DNA of 64,000 nucleotides from PFJX01 sp964393825 (GCA_964393825.1 CAYMUY010000003.1:1-64000); one strand, 5' to 3'. Counted from the first letter of the stretch, positions 26,147-34,596 are shown. The notes: generated by a model not told the origin, from the sequence alone. Program-made: numbers and translations.

Positions 26147-27106
26147 ATGCACGCCGCCCATCGCGCCTTGACCGGCAGCAGAACCGGGCATGTGGCCGTG
26201 TGTGGGGCTGGACGCGGCATCCCGGTTGCCCCCTGCCCGCGAATCAGCATCACGGACCGATTCCGGCCCGACCGCATTGTCCTGATTCTGCTGTTCCTGG
26301 TCACGGCGTCAGCCTGGGCAGTGCTGCCGGTGCCGCCACTCAGCGCACGGGTGCTTGATCAGACCCGGACCCTCGATGCGGCAAGCACTCAGGCCCTGGA
26401 AACCCAGCTGGCCGCTCTGGAGCAGTCCAAGGGGGCACAGGTTGCCATACTCATCGTGCCGACCACGGCACCGGAAAGCATCGAGCAATATTCCTTGCGC
26501 GTCGCGGAAGCCTGGAAACTGGGTCGCAAGGGAATCGACGATGGCGCCCTGTTGCTGATAGCCAAGGATGACCACGCCTTGCGTATCGAAGTCGGCTACG
26601 GGCTGGAAGGGGCCATACCCGATGCAATGGCGAAGCGGATCATCGCCGAGATCATCGTCCCGCGCATCAAGACAGGTGATTTCGCCGGCGGGGTGGAGGC
26701 CGGCGTCGAAGCCTTGATCAAGCTGGTTCAAGGCGAGCCGTTGCCGGTACCGGTGCCTGCGCCAAGCGGAACGGGTGCCCTGGGTGAGCATGTGCCGCTC
26801 CTGATGATGTTCATCTTTGTTGCCGGCGGCATGCTCCGTTCCTTGTTCGGGCGCCTTCCTGGCGCCGCCGTGGCGGGCGGGGTGGCGTTCCTGGGGGCGT
26901 GGTTGCTGCTGGGGGGCATGCTGATCGCCCTGCTGGTCGCGCTGGTCGCATTCGTGTTCACTCTGGCGGGCGGCGGCCGTGGCATCAACCGTGGCTACGG
27001 CCGCGGAGGCGGCTGGGGTGGTGGGGGAGGCGGTTTTGGCGGCGGCGGGGGCTTTGGTGGAGGAGGCGGTGGATTCGGCGGCGGCGGTGCCTCCGGGCGT
27101 TGGTGA
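26147..27106 (+). CDS. TPM-domain protein with glycine-rich tail (YgcG family)
   Basis: TPM domains (DUF477) face the periplasm in bacteria; their role is poorly defined. The 319-residue protein has a 40-residue hydrophilic extension before a signal-anchor (IVLILLFLVTASAWA, about 45-59). The TPM domain spans about 68-200 (LDQTRTLD..., VAILIVPTT, EVGYGLEGAIPDAMAKRII). Two more hydrophobic helices lie at about 222-235 and 250-280, and the end is low-complexity (GGGGFGGGGGFGGGG). The start at 26147 is backed by CGAGGAA eight bases upstream. A second TPM gene follows after 10 bp. The usual lemA partner is absent here, its place being taken by the SPOR gene. Confidence 0.82.
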   Translation: MHAAHRALTGSRTGHVAVCGAGRGIPVAPCPRISITDRFRPDRIVLILLFLVTASAWAVLPVPPLSARVLDQTRTLDAASTQALETQLAALEQSKGAQVAILIVPTTAPESIEQYSLRVAEAWKLGRKGIDDGALLLIAKDDHALRIEVGYGLEGAIPDAMAKRIIAEIIVPRIKTGDFAGGVEAGVEALIKLVQGEPLPVPVPAPSGTGALGEHVPLLMMFIFVAGGMLRSLFGRLPGAAVAGGVAFLGAWLLLGGMLIALLVALVAFVFTLAGGGRGINRGYGRGGGWGGGGGGFGGGGGFGGGGGGFGGGGASGRW

Positions 27107-27116
27107 GGAGATGCGC

Positions 27117-27608
27117 ATGAATCGTCTGTTCAGGCACCTGTTGTTTCCTGACTGGCTCACCCGCCGTCATTTTCCCGAGCCTGTATTGAGGCGTATCGAA
27201 GCCGCTGTCGCGGAATCGGAGCGTGGCCACGCCGGTGAATTGCGCTTTGCTGTAGAGGGCGCTCTGCATCCCGGCGCACTGTGGGCGGGCGTGACGGCGC
27301 GGGAACGCGCCATCGACGTGTTCTCCAGCCTGCGCATCTGGGACACCGCCGCCAACAATGGCGTGCTGATCTACCTGCTGTTGGCCGATCGCGACGTGGA
27401 AATCGTCGCCGATCGCGGTTTCAACGGCCTGGTCTTGCCGGCGGAATGGGAAGCCATCTGCCGGGAGATGGAAGACCGCTTGCGTGGGTCGGACTTCGAG
27501 GCTGCGGTCCTGTTCGGCATCGGGCGGGTGGATGCGCTGCTGCGCAGGCACTTCCCCGGTAACGCGGACAACCCCAACGAGTTGCCAGACGCGCCCAGCG
27601 TGTTGTAA
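27117..27608 (+). CDS. Second TPM-domain protein
   Basis: This 163-residue protein without a signal peptide carries a single TPM-type domain: IEAAVAESERGHAGELRFAVEGAL, FSSLRIWDTAANNGVLIYLLLADRDVEIVADRGFNG, then an acidic helix. It matches the third gene of the lemA-TPM-TPM arrangement known from many proteobacteria. GGAG at 27107-27110 lies six bases before ATG 27117 and directly against ATG 27111, so 27117 is the likelier start. It faces efp, with a terminator between them. Confidence 0.8.
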   Translation: MNRLFRHLLFPDWLTRRHFPEPVLRRIEAAVAESERGHAGELRFAVEGALHPGALWAGVTARERAIDVFSSLRIWDTAANNGVLIYLLLADRDVEIVADRGFNGLVLPAEWEAICREMEDRLRGSDFEAAVLFGIGRVDALLRRHFPGNADNPNELPDAPSVL

Positions 27609-27638
27609 CGCCTTTGCGTTGAGCGGACACAAGCCGCC

Positions 27639-27664
27639 AAAAAAATGGGCGCCCGCGGGCGCCC
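27639..27664 (-). terminator. Rho-independent terminator of earP-efp
   Basis: On the minus strand an 18-bp perfect palindrome GGGCGCCCGCGGGCGCCC (27647-27664) is followed by ATTTTTTT. It starts 21 bp after the efp stop. The plus strand has only an A-run before the hairpin, so it should act mainly in the minus direction. Confidence 0.85.
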
Positions 27665-27685
27665 GGTTACCGCGAGTGGCCAGGC

Positions 27686-28246
27686 TTATTTCACGCGGTT
27701 GCGATATTCACCACTGGCGCAGTCGATTTCGATCTTGTCGCCGATTTCCACGAAGGCGGGCACCTGGATGGTGTGGCCGGTGGGCTTGATGCGGCAGGGC
27801 TTGAGCACCTTGCCGGAGGTGTCACCCTTGACGGCGGGTTCGGTGTATTCCACTTCGCGCACCACGGAGCTGGGCATGTTCACCGAGATGGCCTTGCCTT
27901 CATAGAACACCACTTCCAGCGGCATGCCGTCTTCCAGGTAGGGCAGGGCGTCGGACATGTTGTCGGCTTCGATTTCGTACTGGTTGTACTCGGCGTCCAT
28001 GAACACATACATGGGGTCGGCGAAGTAGGAGTAGGTGCAGTCCTTGCGCTCCAGATTCACCGTGTCGAACTTCTCGTCGGCTTTGTAAACCGTCTCGCTG
28101 GCGGCGCCGGTGAGCAGGTTCTTGAATTTCATCTTGACCACGGAGGAGTTGCGGCCGGACTTGGAGAATTCGGCTTTCTGTACAACCAACGGGTCGTTGC
28201 CGACCATGATCACGTTGCCGGCGCGGAGTTCTTGAGCGGTTTTCAT
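27686..28246 (-). CDS. efp: Elongation factor P, Arg32 type
   Basis: EF-P binds between the P and E sites of ribosomes stalled on polyproline stretches and helps peptide bond formation. The 186-residue protein has the normal three beta-barrel domains. Position 32, at the tip of the first domain loop (SKSGRNSS), is Arg rather than Lys; this is the residue rhamnosylated by EarP. The earP gene lies 19 bp upstream in the same operon. The beta-(R)-lysylation enzymes would not be expected. A strong terminator follows. Confidence 0.96.
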   Translation of the reverse strand: MKTAQELRAGNVIMVGNDPLVVQKAEFSKSGRNSSVVKMKFKNLLTGAASETVYKADEKFDTVNLERKDCTYSYFADPMYVFMDAEYNQYEIEADNMSDALPYLEDGMPLEVVFYEGKAISVNMPSSVVREVEYTEPAVKGDTSGKVLKPCRIKPTGHTIQVPAFVEIGDKIEIDCASGEYRNRVK

Positions 28247-28260
28247 GGGTGAAGCATCCT

Positions 28261-28276
28261 GGGCTTTAAAAAGCCC
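28261..28276 (-). other. Small hairpin over the earP stop codon
   Basis: The sequence GGGCTTTAAAAAGCCC can fold into a 6-bp stem with a four-base loop. It spans the earP stop codon and precedes the efp ribosome site (AGGA). It may tune efp translation or mRNA stability; this is inference from position only. Confidence 0.4.
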
Positions 28277-29429
28277 GCGATTCTAACAACTTGTTGATAA
28301 ATTTCACCAAATTTGAAGATAAGTCTGTTTGATCGGCAAGGTGTGTGGCCCAGGCGCGCGCATGCGCGGCGAGGTACGGCAGGGACGTGAGCAGGCTCGG
28401 CCATAGCGGCCCGATCTCTTCCTGCCGGTTCCAGGCTCGCCATGACGCCCGCACCAGGTTGGCCTTGGCCGGCGGCAGGTCGGCACAATAGAGATCGAGA
28501 AAGGCGTCGACCTTGTCCAGATGCGCGTCCTTGTCCTGGATGTATGCCTGCCAGAGCATGGGCCGCGCGGCGAATTGCGCGCGCACGAAGGAGTCCTCGC
28601 CGCGCACGATATTGAGATCACAGGCCCAGAGCAGCATGTCGTAATCGTCCTGCGGCAGCATCGGCAGGATATGGACGCGCAGGCTGCCACGTTCCAAGCG
28701 GTCACCGGCATCGCTGTCCTTGCTGGAAAACCATGCGGCAATCTGTGGAATGGCCCGGCCCTTGGGAACCAGCAGGTCGACAGGATGGTCGCCGCCGGCG
28801 CAAGCCGCGAGCAGGTCGGGGAGTGAGGCGGATTCATAGCTGAACAGCGAGATTCGTAATCTCTGCGGGTCTTTATCCGGTAATCCGATGCGTTTCCAGA
28901 AACCGGATTGCGCGGTGGGATCAGACTGGAATCGTTCGCGATTCAGGAACAGATTGCTTTCCCGGGTCAGCCCGCCGGTTCCCGTCGCGTAGCCAGGCAT
29001 GAAGAAATATTTTGTCAGCGGCAGGCGGGGGTGTGGCGAGGGCAACCCGTGGACACCGCTCACCCAGTTTTCCGCGCTCAAGTATTCCAGATTCAGCCAC
29101 ACCGGCTTTGGCGATAATGCGGCCATGGTCTGAATGTAGGCATCCGGTATATGGCAGGCGAGCGCTTCGATCACCACTTCGCCGGGAATGACGCTGGGCA
29201 GCGGATTAGTCCACTGCCTGATCTCCACGCCGTTGAGTCTCTGAGTGGCGGCGTGGCCATCGATCTCGGGACGAATGCTCCTGAATGCCTGGAGATCGTC
29301 CACCCAGAGACGAACGGCAATGCCGAATTCATTCGCCAATTGTCGTGACAGGCGCCAGGTCACGCCGATGTCGCCATAGTTGTCAATGACGCTGCAGAAG
29401 ATGTCCCAATGGGCGGACGGTTTCAGCAC
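28266..29429 (-). CDS. earP: Protein-arginine rhamnosyltransferase EarP
   Basis: EarP transfers rhamnose from dTDP-rhamnose to Arg32 of EF-P, making the factor active. It is a GT-B glycosyltransferase of about 380 residues; here 387 with the start proposed. The N-terminal donor-site motif WDIFCSVIDNYGDIGVTWRL contains the conserved Asp residues. A later RGEDSFVRAQFAARPMLWQAY holds the conserved Glu. The domain begins right after VLKPSAHWD, so a GTG at 29429 is the likely start although no good ribosome site precedes it. The frame stays open to 29768, but that stretch overlaps the terminator and hns. It is co-transcribed with efp. Confidence 0.9.
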   Translation of the reverse strand: MLKPSAHWDIFCSVIDNYGDIGVTWRLSRQLANEFGIAVRLWVDDLQAFRSIRPEIDGHAATQRLNGVEIRQWTNPLPSVIPGEVVIEALACHIPDAYIQTMAALSPKPVWLNLEYLSAENWVSGVHGLPSPHPRLPLTKYFFMPGYATGTGGLTRESNLFLNRERFQSDPTAQSGFWKRIGLPDKDPQRLRISLFSYESASLPDLLAACAGGDHPVDLLVPKGRAIPQIAAWFSSKDSDAGDRLERGSLRVHILPMLPQDDYDMLLWACDLNIVRGEDSFVRAQFAARPMLWQAYIQDKDAHLDKVDAFLDLYCADLPPAKANLVRASWRAWNRQEEIGPLWPSLLTSLPYLAAHARAWATHLADQTDLSSNLVKFINKLLESRAF

Positions 29430-29472
29430 AGTGAAATGACGGGTGAATTTGCTATGGTCAATGTGAAAAGAG

Positions 29473-29505
29473 CCAAAAAAAACCCCCGGGGGATGCCCGA
29501 GGGTT
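29473..29505 (-). terminator. Rho-independent terminator of hns
   Basis: On the minus strand a 10-bp stem (AACCCTCGGG / CCCGGGGGTT, one G-U pair, five-base loop; 29481-29505) is followed by eight T residues. It lies 18 bp beyond the hns stop, separating hns from earP. Confidence 0.88.
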
Positions 29506-29523
29506 TGGCCACGCGGGGGGTGT

Positions 29524-29826
29524 TCAGCCGACGCGACAATCTTCGATGGTCTTGCCCTGGGCCTCAAGATCGGCCACCCAGCCCGGGCGGCGGCCACGGC
29601 CGGACCAACCGGCACCGGACACCGGATCACGATACTTGATGACGCCGGTGGTGGCGCGCTTGGTCTTGCCGCCACGAGCGGGAAACAGGTCGCCCGGCTC
29701 AATGCCGTATTGGGCCATGATGCGTTTGATTTCGGCAATGGCACCGGCAATTTCCTGCTTGCGGGCATCTTCCGCCTGACGTTTGAGACCTTCTATTTGG
29801 GCCATCAATTCCTGATAGGACGCCAT
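29524..29826 (-). CDS. H-NS family nucleoid-associated protein
   Basis: This is a 100-residue betaproteobacterial H-NS/MvaT-like silencer. The N-terminal half is an oligomerisation coiled coil (SYQELMAQIEGLKRQAEDARKQ). The C-terminal half holds the DNA-binding motif YRDPVSGAGWSGRGRRPGWV, whose AT-hook-like loop inserts into the minor groove. The ribosome site is strong (AAAAGGAG, six bases before ATG). It has its own promoter-like sequence 120 bp upstream and a terminator. It lies between the efp operon and the large secretion island, a place that suits silencing of acquired DNA, though regulation of the island is not shown. Confidence 0.93.
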   Translation of the reverse strand: MASYQELMAQIEGLKRQAEDARKQEIAGAIAEIKRIMAQYGIEPGDLFPARGGKTKRATTGVIKYRDPVSGAGWSGRGRRPGWVADLEAQGKTIEDCRVG

Positions 29827-29946
29827 GATTACTCCTTTTTCATGTGAGATTTGCTGAAATCGGAACCCGAATCGGGTACTGCGCGCATGGTAAAGGAAAT
29901 CATGGGGTGGGGAAAGCGAGAAATGAAATCAGGCGTGGCGTGCGAC

Positions 29947-29974
29947 AATATACTCAAGCCACGCAATTTGTCAT
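29947..29974 (-). promoter_or_regulatory. Sigma70-like promoter upstream of hns
   Basis: On the minus strand ATGACA (29969-29974) and TATATT (29947-29952) are separated by 16 bp. Transcription from here would give an hns leader of about 110 nt. It starts just past the end of the HlyD gene. Confidence 0.5.
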
Positions 29975-29984
29975 TGCAGTTGAT

Positions 29985-31145
29985 TCAGCGTTCGCCCAGT
30001 GATTCGTCCAGGGTTTTGGTAATGGGTTTGGTCAGATAGCGCAGAACCGTCTGGCGCCCGGTTTTAATTTCCACCGTGGCCGTCATGCCGGGCTGAATGT
30101 CGATACGCTCGTTTTTTCGGCTGGATAGATTGCGGTCGCTGGTTTTGATCTGCACCCGGTAATAGGGCATCTCGCCGGAACGGGTTTCCTCGTTCAGGGT
30201 GTCCGCGCTGATATAACTCACCGTGCCGCGCAGCGATCCGTAAATGGAATAGTCATAGGCATCCAGTTTCACCGTGGCGGGGAGTCCTGGCTTGATGAAG
30301 GCGATATCCGCCGGCCGGACCTTGGCTTCGACAATGAGATCGTCATCGAGCGGGACGATTTGCAGGATTTCATCGCCCGGTCTGGCGACGCCGCCCTGGG
30401 TGGTCAGGCGAACGTTGCGTACGACGCCGTCCATCGGTGCGTGAACTTCCGTGTAATCCAGTTGTTCTCGGCGCTGCGCCAGCACCTGTTCCACCGATTC
30501 CAGTTCTTCCTGCGCCTTGGCCAGATCCGCCTGGGAATCCTGGAAATACTTGTTGCGTCGATTGGTGATCTGGCCTTGTATGTCAGCCACCTGGCGTTGC
30601 AGCTTGAGTACCTCGGCGCGGCTGACGTCACCGCTCTTGAGCAGTGGCAGGTTCATGTCGAGTTCTTTCTTGACCAGTTCCAGGGATCGCTCCAGGGAGG
30701 CAATCTCCTCATTGATGGCTGCCTGGCGACGCTGGAACAGGGCGCGCTGGTTGTCGCGCACCTCGGTGAAGCCGGTCAGGCCGGTGAATTGCGGTTCGCC
30801 GCCGAAGACCTCGGCTTTCAGGCGCGCCACGGTCGCCCTCAATGCGGCGGCCTTGGCCAGGCTTTCCTGATGTCCGGCACTGGCGCGGGCCTGATCGAAG
30901 CGGAACAGGACCTGGCCGCGTTTCACGGTATCGCCTTCCTTGACCAGCATCTTTTCCAGTACACCGCCATCCGGCGATTGCACCACCTGGTTGCGTGAAC
31001 TGGCGATGACCTGGCCGCTGGCACGGGTGATGGTATCCAGCTCGGCCCAGTTGGCCCAGACCAGGAAGCCGGACACCGTCGCCACACTGGCCCAGAGCAG
31101 CAGGCGGCTGGCGCGGCTGACGCCGCGATCATTGCGGGGAATCAT
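29985..31145 (-). CDS. Type I secretion membrane fusion protein (HlyD family)
   Basis: This periplasmic adaptor couples the ABC exporter to the outer-membrane channel. The 386-residue protein has a short cytoplasmic tail, one transmembrane helix (LLLWASVATVSGFLVWANWA) and a lipoyl half (SPDGGVLEKMLVKEGDTVKRGQVLFRFD). A long coiled coil follows (about 95-240), then a second lipoyl half (VHAPMDGVVRNVRLTTQGGVARPGDEIL) and a beta domain ending GMTATVEIKTG, the HlyD C-terminal signature. It is the last gene of the tolC-ABC-hlyD operon, 69 bp after the ABC gene. Confidence 0.93.
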   Translation of the reverse strand: MIPRNDRGVSRASRLLLWASVATVSGFLVWANWAELDTITRASGQVIASSRNQVVQSPDGGVLEKMLVKEGDTVKRGQVLFRFDQARASAGHQESLAKAAALRATVARLKAEVFGGEPQFTGLTGFTEVRDNQRALFQRRQAAINEEIASLERSLELVKKELDMNLPLLKSGDVSRAEVLKLQRQVADIQGQITNRRNKYFQDSQADLAKAQEELESVEQVLAQRREQLDYTEVHAPMDGVVRNVRLTTQGGVARPGDEILQIVPLDDDLIVEAKVRPADIAFIKPGLPATVKLDAYDYSIYGSLRGTVSYISADTLNEETRSGEMPYYRVQIKTSDRNLSSRKNERIDIQPGMTATVEIKTGRQTVLRYLTKPITKTLDESLGER

Positions 31146-31161
31146 GGTGTTCTCCAGTAGT

Positions 31162-31178
31162 GCCGGCGTCTCGCCGGC
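31162..31178 (-). other. GC-rich hairpin between ABC exporter and hlyD genes
   Basis: A perfect 7-bp stem GCCGGCG/CGCCGGC with a three-base loop lies in the 69-bp gap. It could stabilise the upstream message or adjust expression within the operon. No T-run follows. Confidence 0.4.
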
Positions 31179-31214
31179 GGGTCACAAATGGTCGGAAAGC
31201 CGCCGGTGCGACGT

Positions 31215-33272
31215 TCACGCCTTGCCCGACAGCTTCGCCAGCACCTCGTCGCGGGGGCCATCCAGGAGGATGCGGCCCTCCCGCACGACCAGGAGGCGGG
31301 TGAGCAGAGGAAGCAGGGCGGTCTTGTGGGTGGCGACGATGGCCGTCTCCGTGGGGCCGAGAGTGGACTTGAGCAGGGCCACGACGCGCGCCTCACTGTC
31401 GGCATCCATCGATCCGGTCGGTTCATCCAGCAGCCAGGCCTTCGGCTTCGCCAGCAACATGCGGGTCAGTGCGATGAGTTGCTTCTGGCCGCCGGACACG
31501 CCGCGTCCGCCTTCGGTGATCTCCAGGCCGAGTCCCTTCGGCTGGCCCGTGATCAGGTCGATCAGGCCGCTCCTGCGTGCCGCTTCCAGGATCGCCTCGT
31601 CGCCGGGGTCGGGCAGGCCGAGCAGCAGGTTGTCGCGCAGGGTGCCGGAGAACAGGCGCGCGTCCTGCGGCAGGTAACCGATGTTCTCGCGCACCACTTC
31701 CGGGGCCAGCATGGCCATGTCCATGCCGGAAAGGAACAGCTTGCCTTCGTTCGGGCGATACAGCCCGGAAGCGAGTTTCAGCATCGTGCTCTTGCCGGAG
31801 CCGATCGGCCCGATCAGGCCGATGCGCTCGCCGGGGCGAATCTCCAGATGCTCCACTTCCAGGGCCATCCGCTTGGCCATGCCATAGGTGAAGCGCACCC
31901 GTTCGAAGCGGATGCCGCCCTCCAGCGCCTGCGGCGTCAGGGCGTGTTCGGCGGAGTCCGATTCGCTGGGCAGGGCGATGATCTTGTCCAGCCCCTCGAT
32001 GGCGGCACGCGCGTGCGCCCACTGCACCATCACCCCCGGCAACTGCACGATGGGCATCAGGGCGCGGTTGCTGATGATCGAGCAGGCGAGCAGACCGCCC
32101 ATGGTCAGGTGGTTCTGGGTGACCAGCCAGGCGCCGGTGGCGATCAGCCCGACATAGCTGAACTGTTGCAGGGCGACGGTGAGGTTCTGCGCCAGGGCGG
32201 AATAGGTGCGGACCTGATGGTCCGACTCGCTGGTTTCCTCCACCAGGTCGTTCCAGCGGCCCTGTAGCTTCCATTCCGCGCTGTTGGCCTTGAGTGATTC
32301 GGCGCCGTCCACCGCTTCCACCAGCAGGCCGGCCTTGCGGTTGTTGCCGGAGAGATTCAGCCGGGTGTGCTTCTGGATCACATGCTGGAACATCAGGCCG
32401 GCGCCCAGCGCCACCGGCAGGGCGATCAGCGGCACCACCGCCACCCAGCCGCCGACGAGGAAGATCACCAGGATGAAGAACAGGGCGAAGGGCACGTCGG
32501 CCAGCACGAACAGCGAGGTCGAGGCGAGGACGCCGCGCACCATCTCGAACCCTTTCACCTGCGAGGCCAGCGTGCCCACCGAGGCGGGCCGTGCCTCCAT
32601 GCGGATGCCCAGCATGCGGCCGAAGAACCACTCGGAGAGATCGTGGTCGATGGCGTTACAGGTGCGGTCGACCATGTTGCTGCGGACGATCTTGAGGATG
32701 AACTCCAGGCCCACCGCCAGGCCCACGCCTACCGTCAGCACCCAGAGTGTCTGGAAGCCCTGGTTGGGAATGACCCGATCGAAGATCTGCATGCTGTAGA
32801 GCGAGGTCGCCAGGGTCAGCAGGTTGACCAGGGCCGTCGCCAGGATGGCTTCCAGGAAAATCGACTTGCGCGCCAGAAGCGCCCGGCCCACCAGCGCCAG
32901 CGCGCTGGGCGTGTGGGCTGATTTTTCCGCGCGGCGCGGCAGCGAGAGGCATTCGGCATGTTCAAGCGAGGCCAGGATCAGCGGCGCTCCATCAGGGGTT
33001 TCGCCGCGCCAGCTCCCATCCGCCGCCCGCCCTTGCAGGAGGAACCAGCCCTGGTCCGCCGTCCAGCCCGCCAGCGGCAGATCGGCGGGGGAAGGCTCGG
33101 CGATGCGCAGGGGGGTGCCATCCAGACCCACCGCGCGCCAGGCGGTAACGAACCGGGCGGTGGCGCCGAGACCTTCGGGCAAGTTCGGCAGATCGTCGAG
33201 GCGACCACCACCGACGCGTTGACCCGCCAGGCGGGCGGCGCGGTCGATCAGGGGAGCGAGGTTGTCGTTCAT
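31215..33272 (-). CDS. Type I secretion ABC permease/ATPase (LapB/HlyB-type)
   Basis: This inner-membrane exporter energises secretion of unfolded RTX substrates. The 685-residue protein has an N-terminal ~110-residue peptidase-like domain (degenerate C39-type, without the QCG catalytic motif). Six transmembrane helices follow (about 140-420), then an ABC domain with Walker A GPIGSGKST, signature VSGGQKQ, Walker B AWLLDEPTGS and H-loop VATHKTALL. The degenerate N-domain fits exporters of large RTX substrates without a cleaved leader. It sits between tolC and hlyD. The RTX genes immediately beyond tolC are the obvious substrates. Confidence 0.93.
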   Translation of the reverse strand: MNDNLAPLIDRAARLAGQRVGGGRLDDLPNLPEGLGATARFVTAWRAVGLDGTPLRIAEPSPADLPLAGWTADQGWFLLQGRAADGSWRGETPDGAPLILASLEHAECLSLPRRAEKSAHTPSALALVGRALLARKSIFLEAILATALVNLLTLATSLYSMQIFDRVIPNQGFQTLWVLTVGVGLAVGLEFILKIVRSNMVDRTCNAIDHDLSEWFFGRMLGIRMEARPASVGTLASQVKGFEMVRGVLASTSLFVLADVPFALFFILVIFLVGGWVAVVPLIALPVALGAGLMFQHVIQKHTRLNLSGNNRKAGLLVEAVDGAESLKANSAEWKLQGRWNDLVEETSESDHQVRTYSALAQNLTVALQQFSYVGLIATGAWLVTQNHLTMGGLLACSIISNRALMPIVQLPGVMVQWAHARAAIEGLDKIIALPSESDSAEHALTPQALEGGIRFERVRFTYGMAKRMALEVEHLEIRPGERIGLIGPIGSGKSTMLKLASGLYRPNEGKLFLSGMDMAMLAPEVVRENIGYLPQDARLFSGTLRDNLLLGLPDPGDEAILEAARRSGLIDLITGQPKGLGLEITEGGRGVSGGQKQLIALTRMLLAKPKAWLLDEPTGSMDADSEARVVALLKSTLGPTETAIVATHKTALLPLLTRLLVVREGRILLDGPRDEVLAKLSGKA

Positions 33273-33306
33273 CAGAGCATTCCAGATCGGTTATCGAACA
33301 GCTTGC

Positions 33307-33361
33307 GTAGGGTGCGCCGCGCGCACCATGGAAGTGAAACGGCGTGCATGGCGCACCCTAC
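33307..33361. repeat. REP-like inverted repeat touching the tolC stop
   Basis: The 12-bp arms GTAGGGTGCGCC (33307-33318) and GGCGCACCCTAC (33350-33361) are perfect inverted copies around a 31-bp centre. The right arm contains the tolC stop codon (33358-33360). The GTAGGGTGCGC core resembles short palindromic repeats scattered in many proteobacterial genomes. A second, different palindrome is at 57271-57340. Confidence 0.8.
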
Positions 33362-34596
33362 TTCGCGTCCAGATTCAGACTTCCGGTCAACACCTTCAGG
33401 CGCAGCACCGCCGCCTGCATCTGGCTGCGCGCGTCCACCAACGCCAGTTCCGCCTGAGTTGCTTCGCGCACGGCGTTGAGCACGTCCAGCCAGGTCTTGC
33501 GGCCTGCCGTGTACTGGCGTGCATACGATTCCGAGACCTCGGCGGAAGTGGCGCGCGCCTGCTCGGCGTTCTCGGCGCGACTCCTGGCCGCCGTCCACTC
33601 GTTCCAGTCCAGGGTGACTTGTTGCCGCGCGTCACGCTGCGCGGCGTCGGCGGTCTGGCGGATGGACTCGCGGCGGGCGAGGGCGGCATTGACGCCGGAA
33701 CGCGCTGACAAGCCCGCACCCGGTTGCGCCTGCAGCACCAGCAAGGCACGGTTGTCGGAAACACTGCCATGGCTGCTTTCCAGGCGCAGCGCCAGTTGCG
33801 GCATGTAGGCCGAACGTTTCGAATCGATGTCCGCGCTCGCCGCTTCCGACTCGAAGTTCATGCGGCGCAGGGTGGGGGAATGCGCCAGGGTGCGTTCGAC
33901 TGCCTGCTCCAGGTCGCGCGGCAGGGCGTCGGGGCGGGCGGCCTCGGTGTAGCTCCAGGGGTCGAGTTCCGTGACCGTCCGCCCGGTCAGTTGCCCGAGT
34001 TGTGCCAGCGCGTTCTGCATGCCCTGGGTGGTGGCGGACAACTCGTTGATCGTGGCGTAAAGGCGCGATTCCGCCAGTCGCTGGTCGGCCAGCGGGCTGA
34101 CCTCCTGCTCGACACGGCGGCGGATCATCGCCAGCAGTTTCTCGTGTTCGCCGACGCTGGCCTGCGCATGCACGCGCCGCGCCTGCAATCGCAGCGCCTC
34201 GCTGCTCGCCGCGATCACCTTCAAGGCGAGTTCCTGGCGGACTTCGTCGATGGCCGTGCCAGCCGCATCGAAACGGCTGCCGGCGGCATCGATCCCGGCG
34301 CTGATGCGCCCGCCTGTCCACAGGGGCTGATCCAGGCGAAACACACTGGCGTTCTGGCCGCCGGTCGCGGTGTTGGCCTCGATACTGGGGGTGGGATAAC
34401 GCTGCCATTCGGCACCCTCCTGTTCCGCCTTGGCCGCATCCCGCGCGGAACGCTTGCCCTGGATCAGCGGATGCGTGGAGAGCGCGGCTTGCAGCGCCTG
34501 ATCGAAGGTGAGCGGGGCGGCCCCGAGGTTGGCGGTCAGCAGGCACAACCCGGCGAGGAGGCCGAATGAAGGCAAGTGCATGGTTCGGTGGGTCAT
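33358..34596 (-). CDS. TolC-family outer-membrane channel of the type I system
   Basis: This 412-residue outer-membrane efflux protein carries a signal peptide (HLPSFGLLAGLCLLTANLGA; a second Met at residue 6 could be the true start). It contains the two internally repeated TolC halves (QALQAALSTHPLIQGKRSARDAAKAE and LEQAVERTLAHSPTLRRMNFESEAASADID), with long helical stretches. The segment TAGRKTWLDVLNAVREATQAELALVDARSQMQAAVLRLKVLTG is typical of exporters such as LapE/TolC. It opens the export operon; the ABC gene follows after 85 bp that contain the palindromic repeat. Confidence 0.9.
   Translation of the reverse strand: MTHRTMHLPSFGLLAGLCLLTANLGAAPLTFDQALQAALSTHPLIQGKRSARDAAKAEQEGAEWQRYPTPSIEANTATGGQNASVFRLDQPLWTGGRISAGIDAAGSRFDAAGTAIDEVRQELALKVIAASSEALRLQARRVHAQASVGEHEKLLAMIRRRVEQEVSPLADQRLAESRLYATINELSATTQGMQNALAQLGQLTGRTVTELDPWSYTEAARPDALPRDLEQAVERTLAHSPTLRRMNFESEAASADIDSKRSAYMPQLALRLESSHGSVSDNRALLVLQAQPGAGLSARSGVNAALARRESIRQTADAAQRDARQQVTLDWNEWTAARSRAENAEQARATSAEVSESYARQYTAGRKTWLDVLNAVREATQAELALVDARSQMQAAVLRLKVLTGSLNLDAK

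Noticed and set aside
29430..29768. N-terminal extension of the earP frame
   Set aside because: It overlaps hns antisense and crosses its terminator, and the added sequence is Pro/Ala-rich with no match to EarP.
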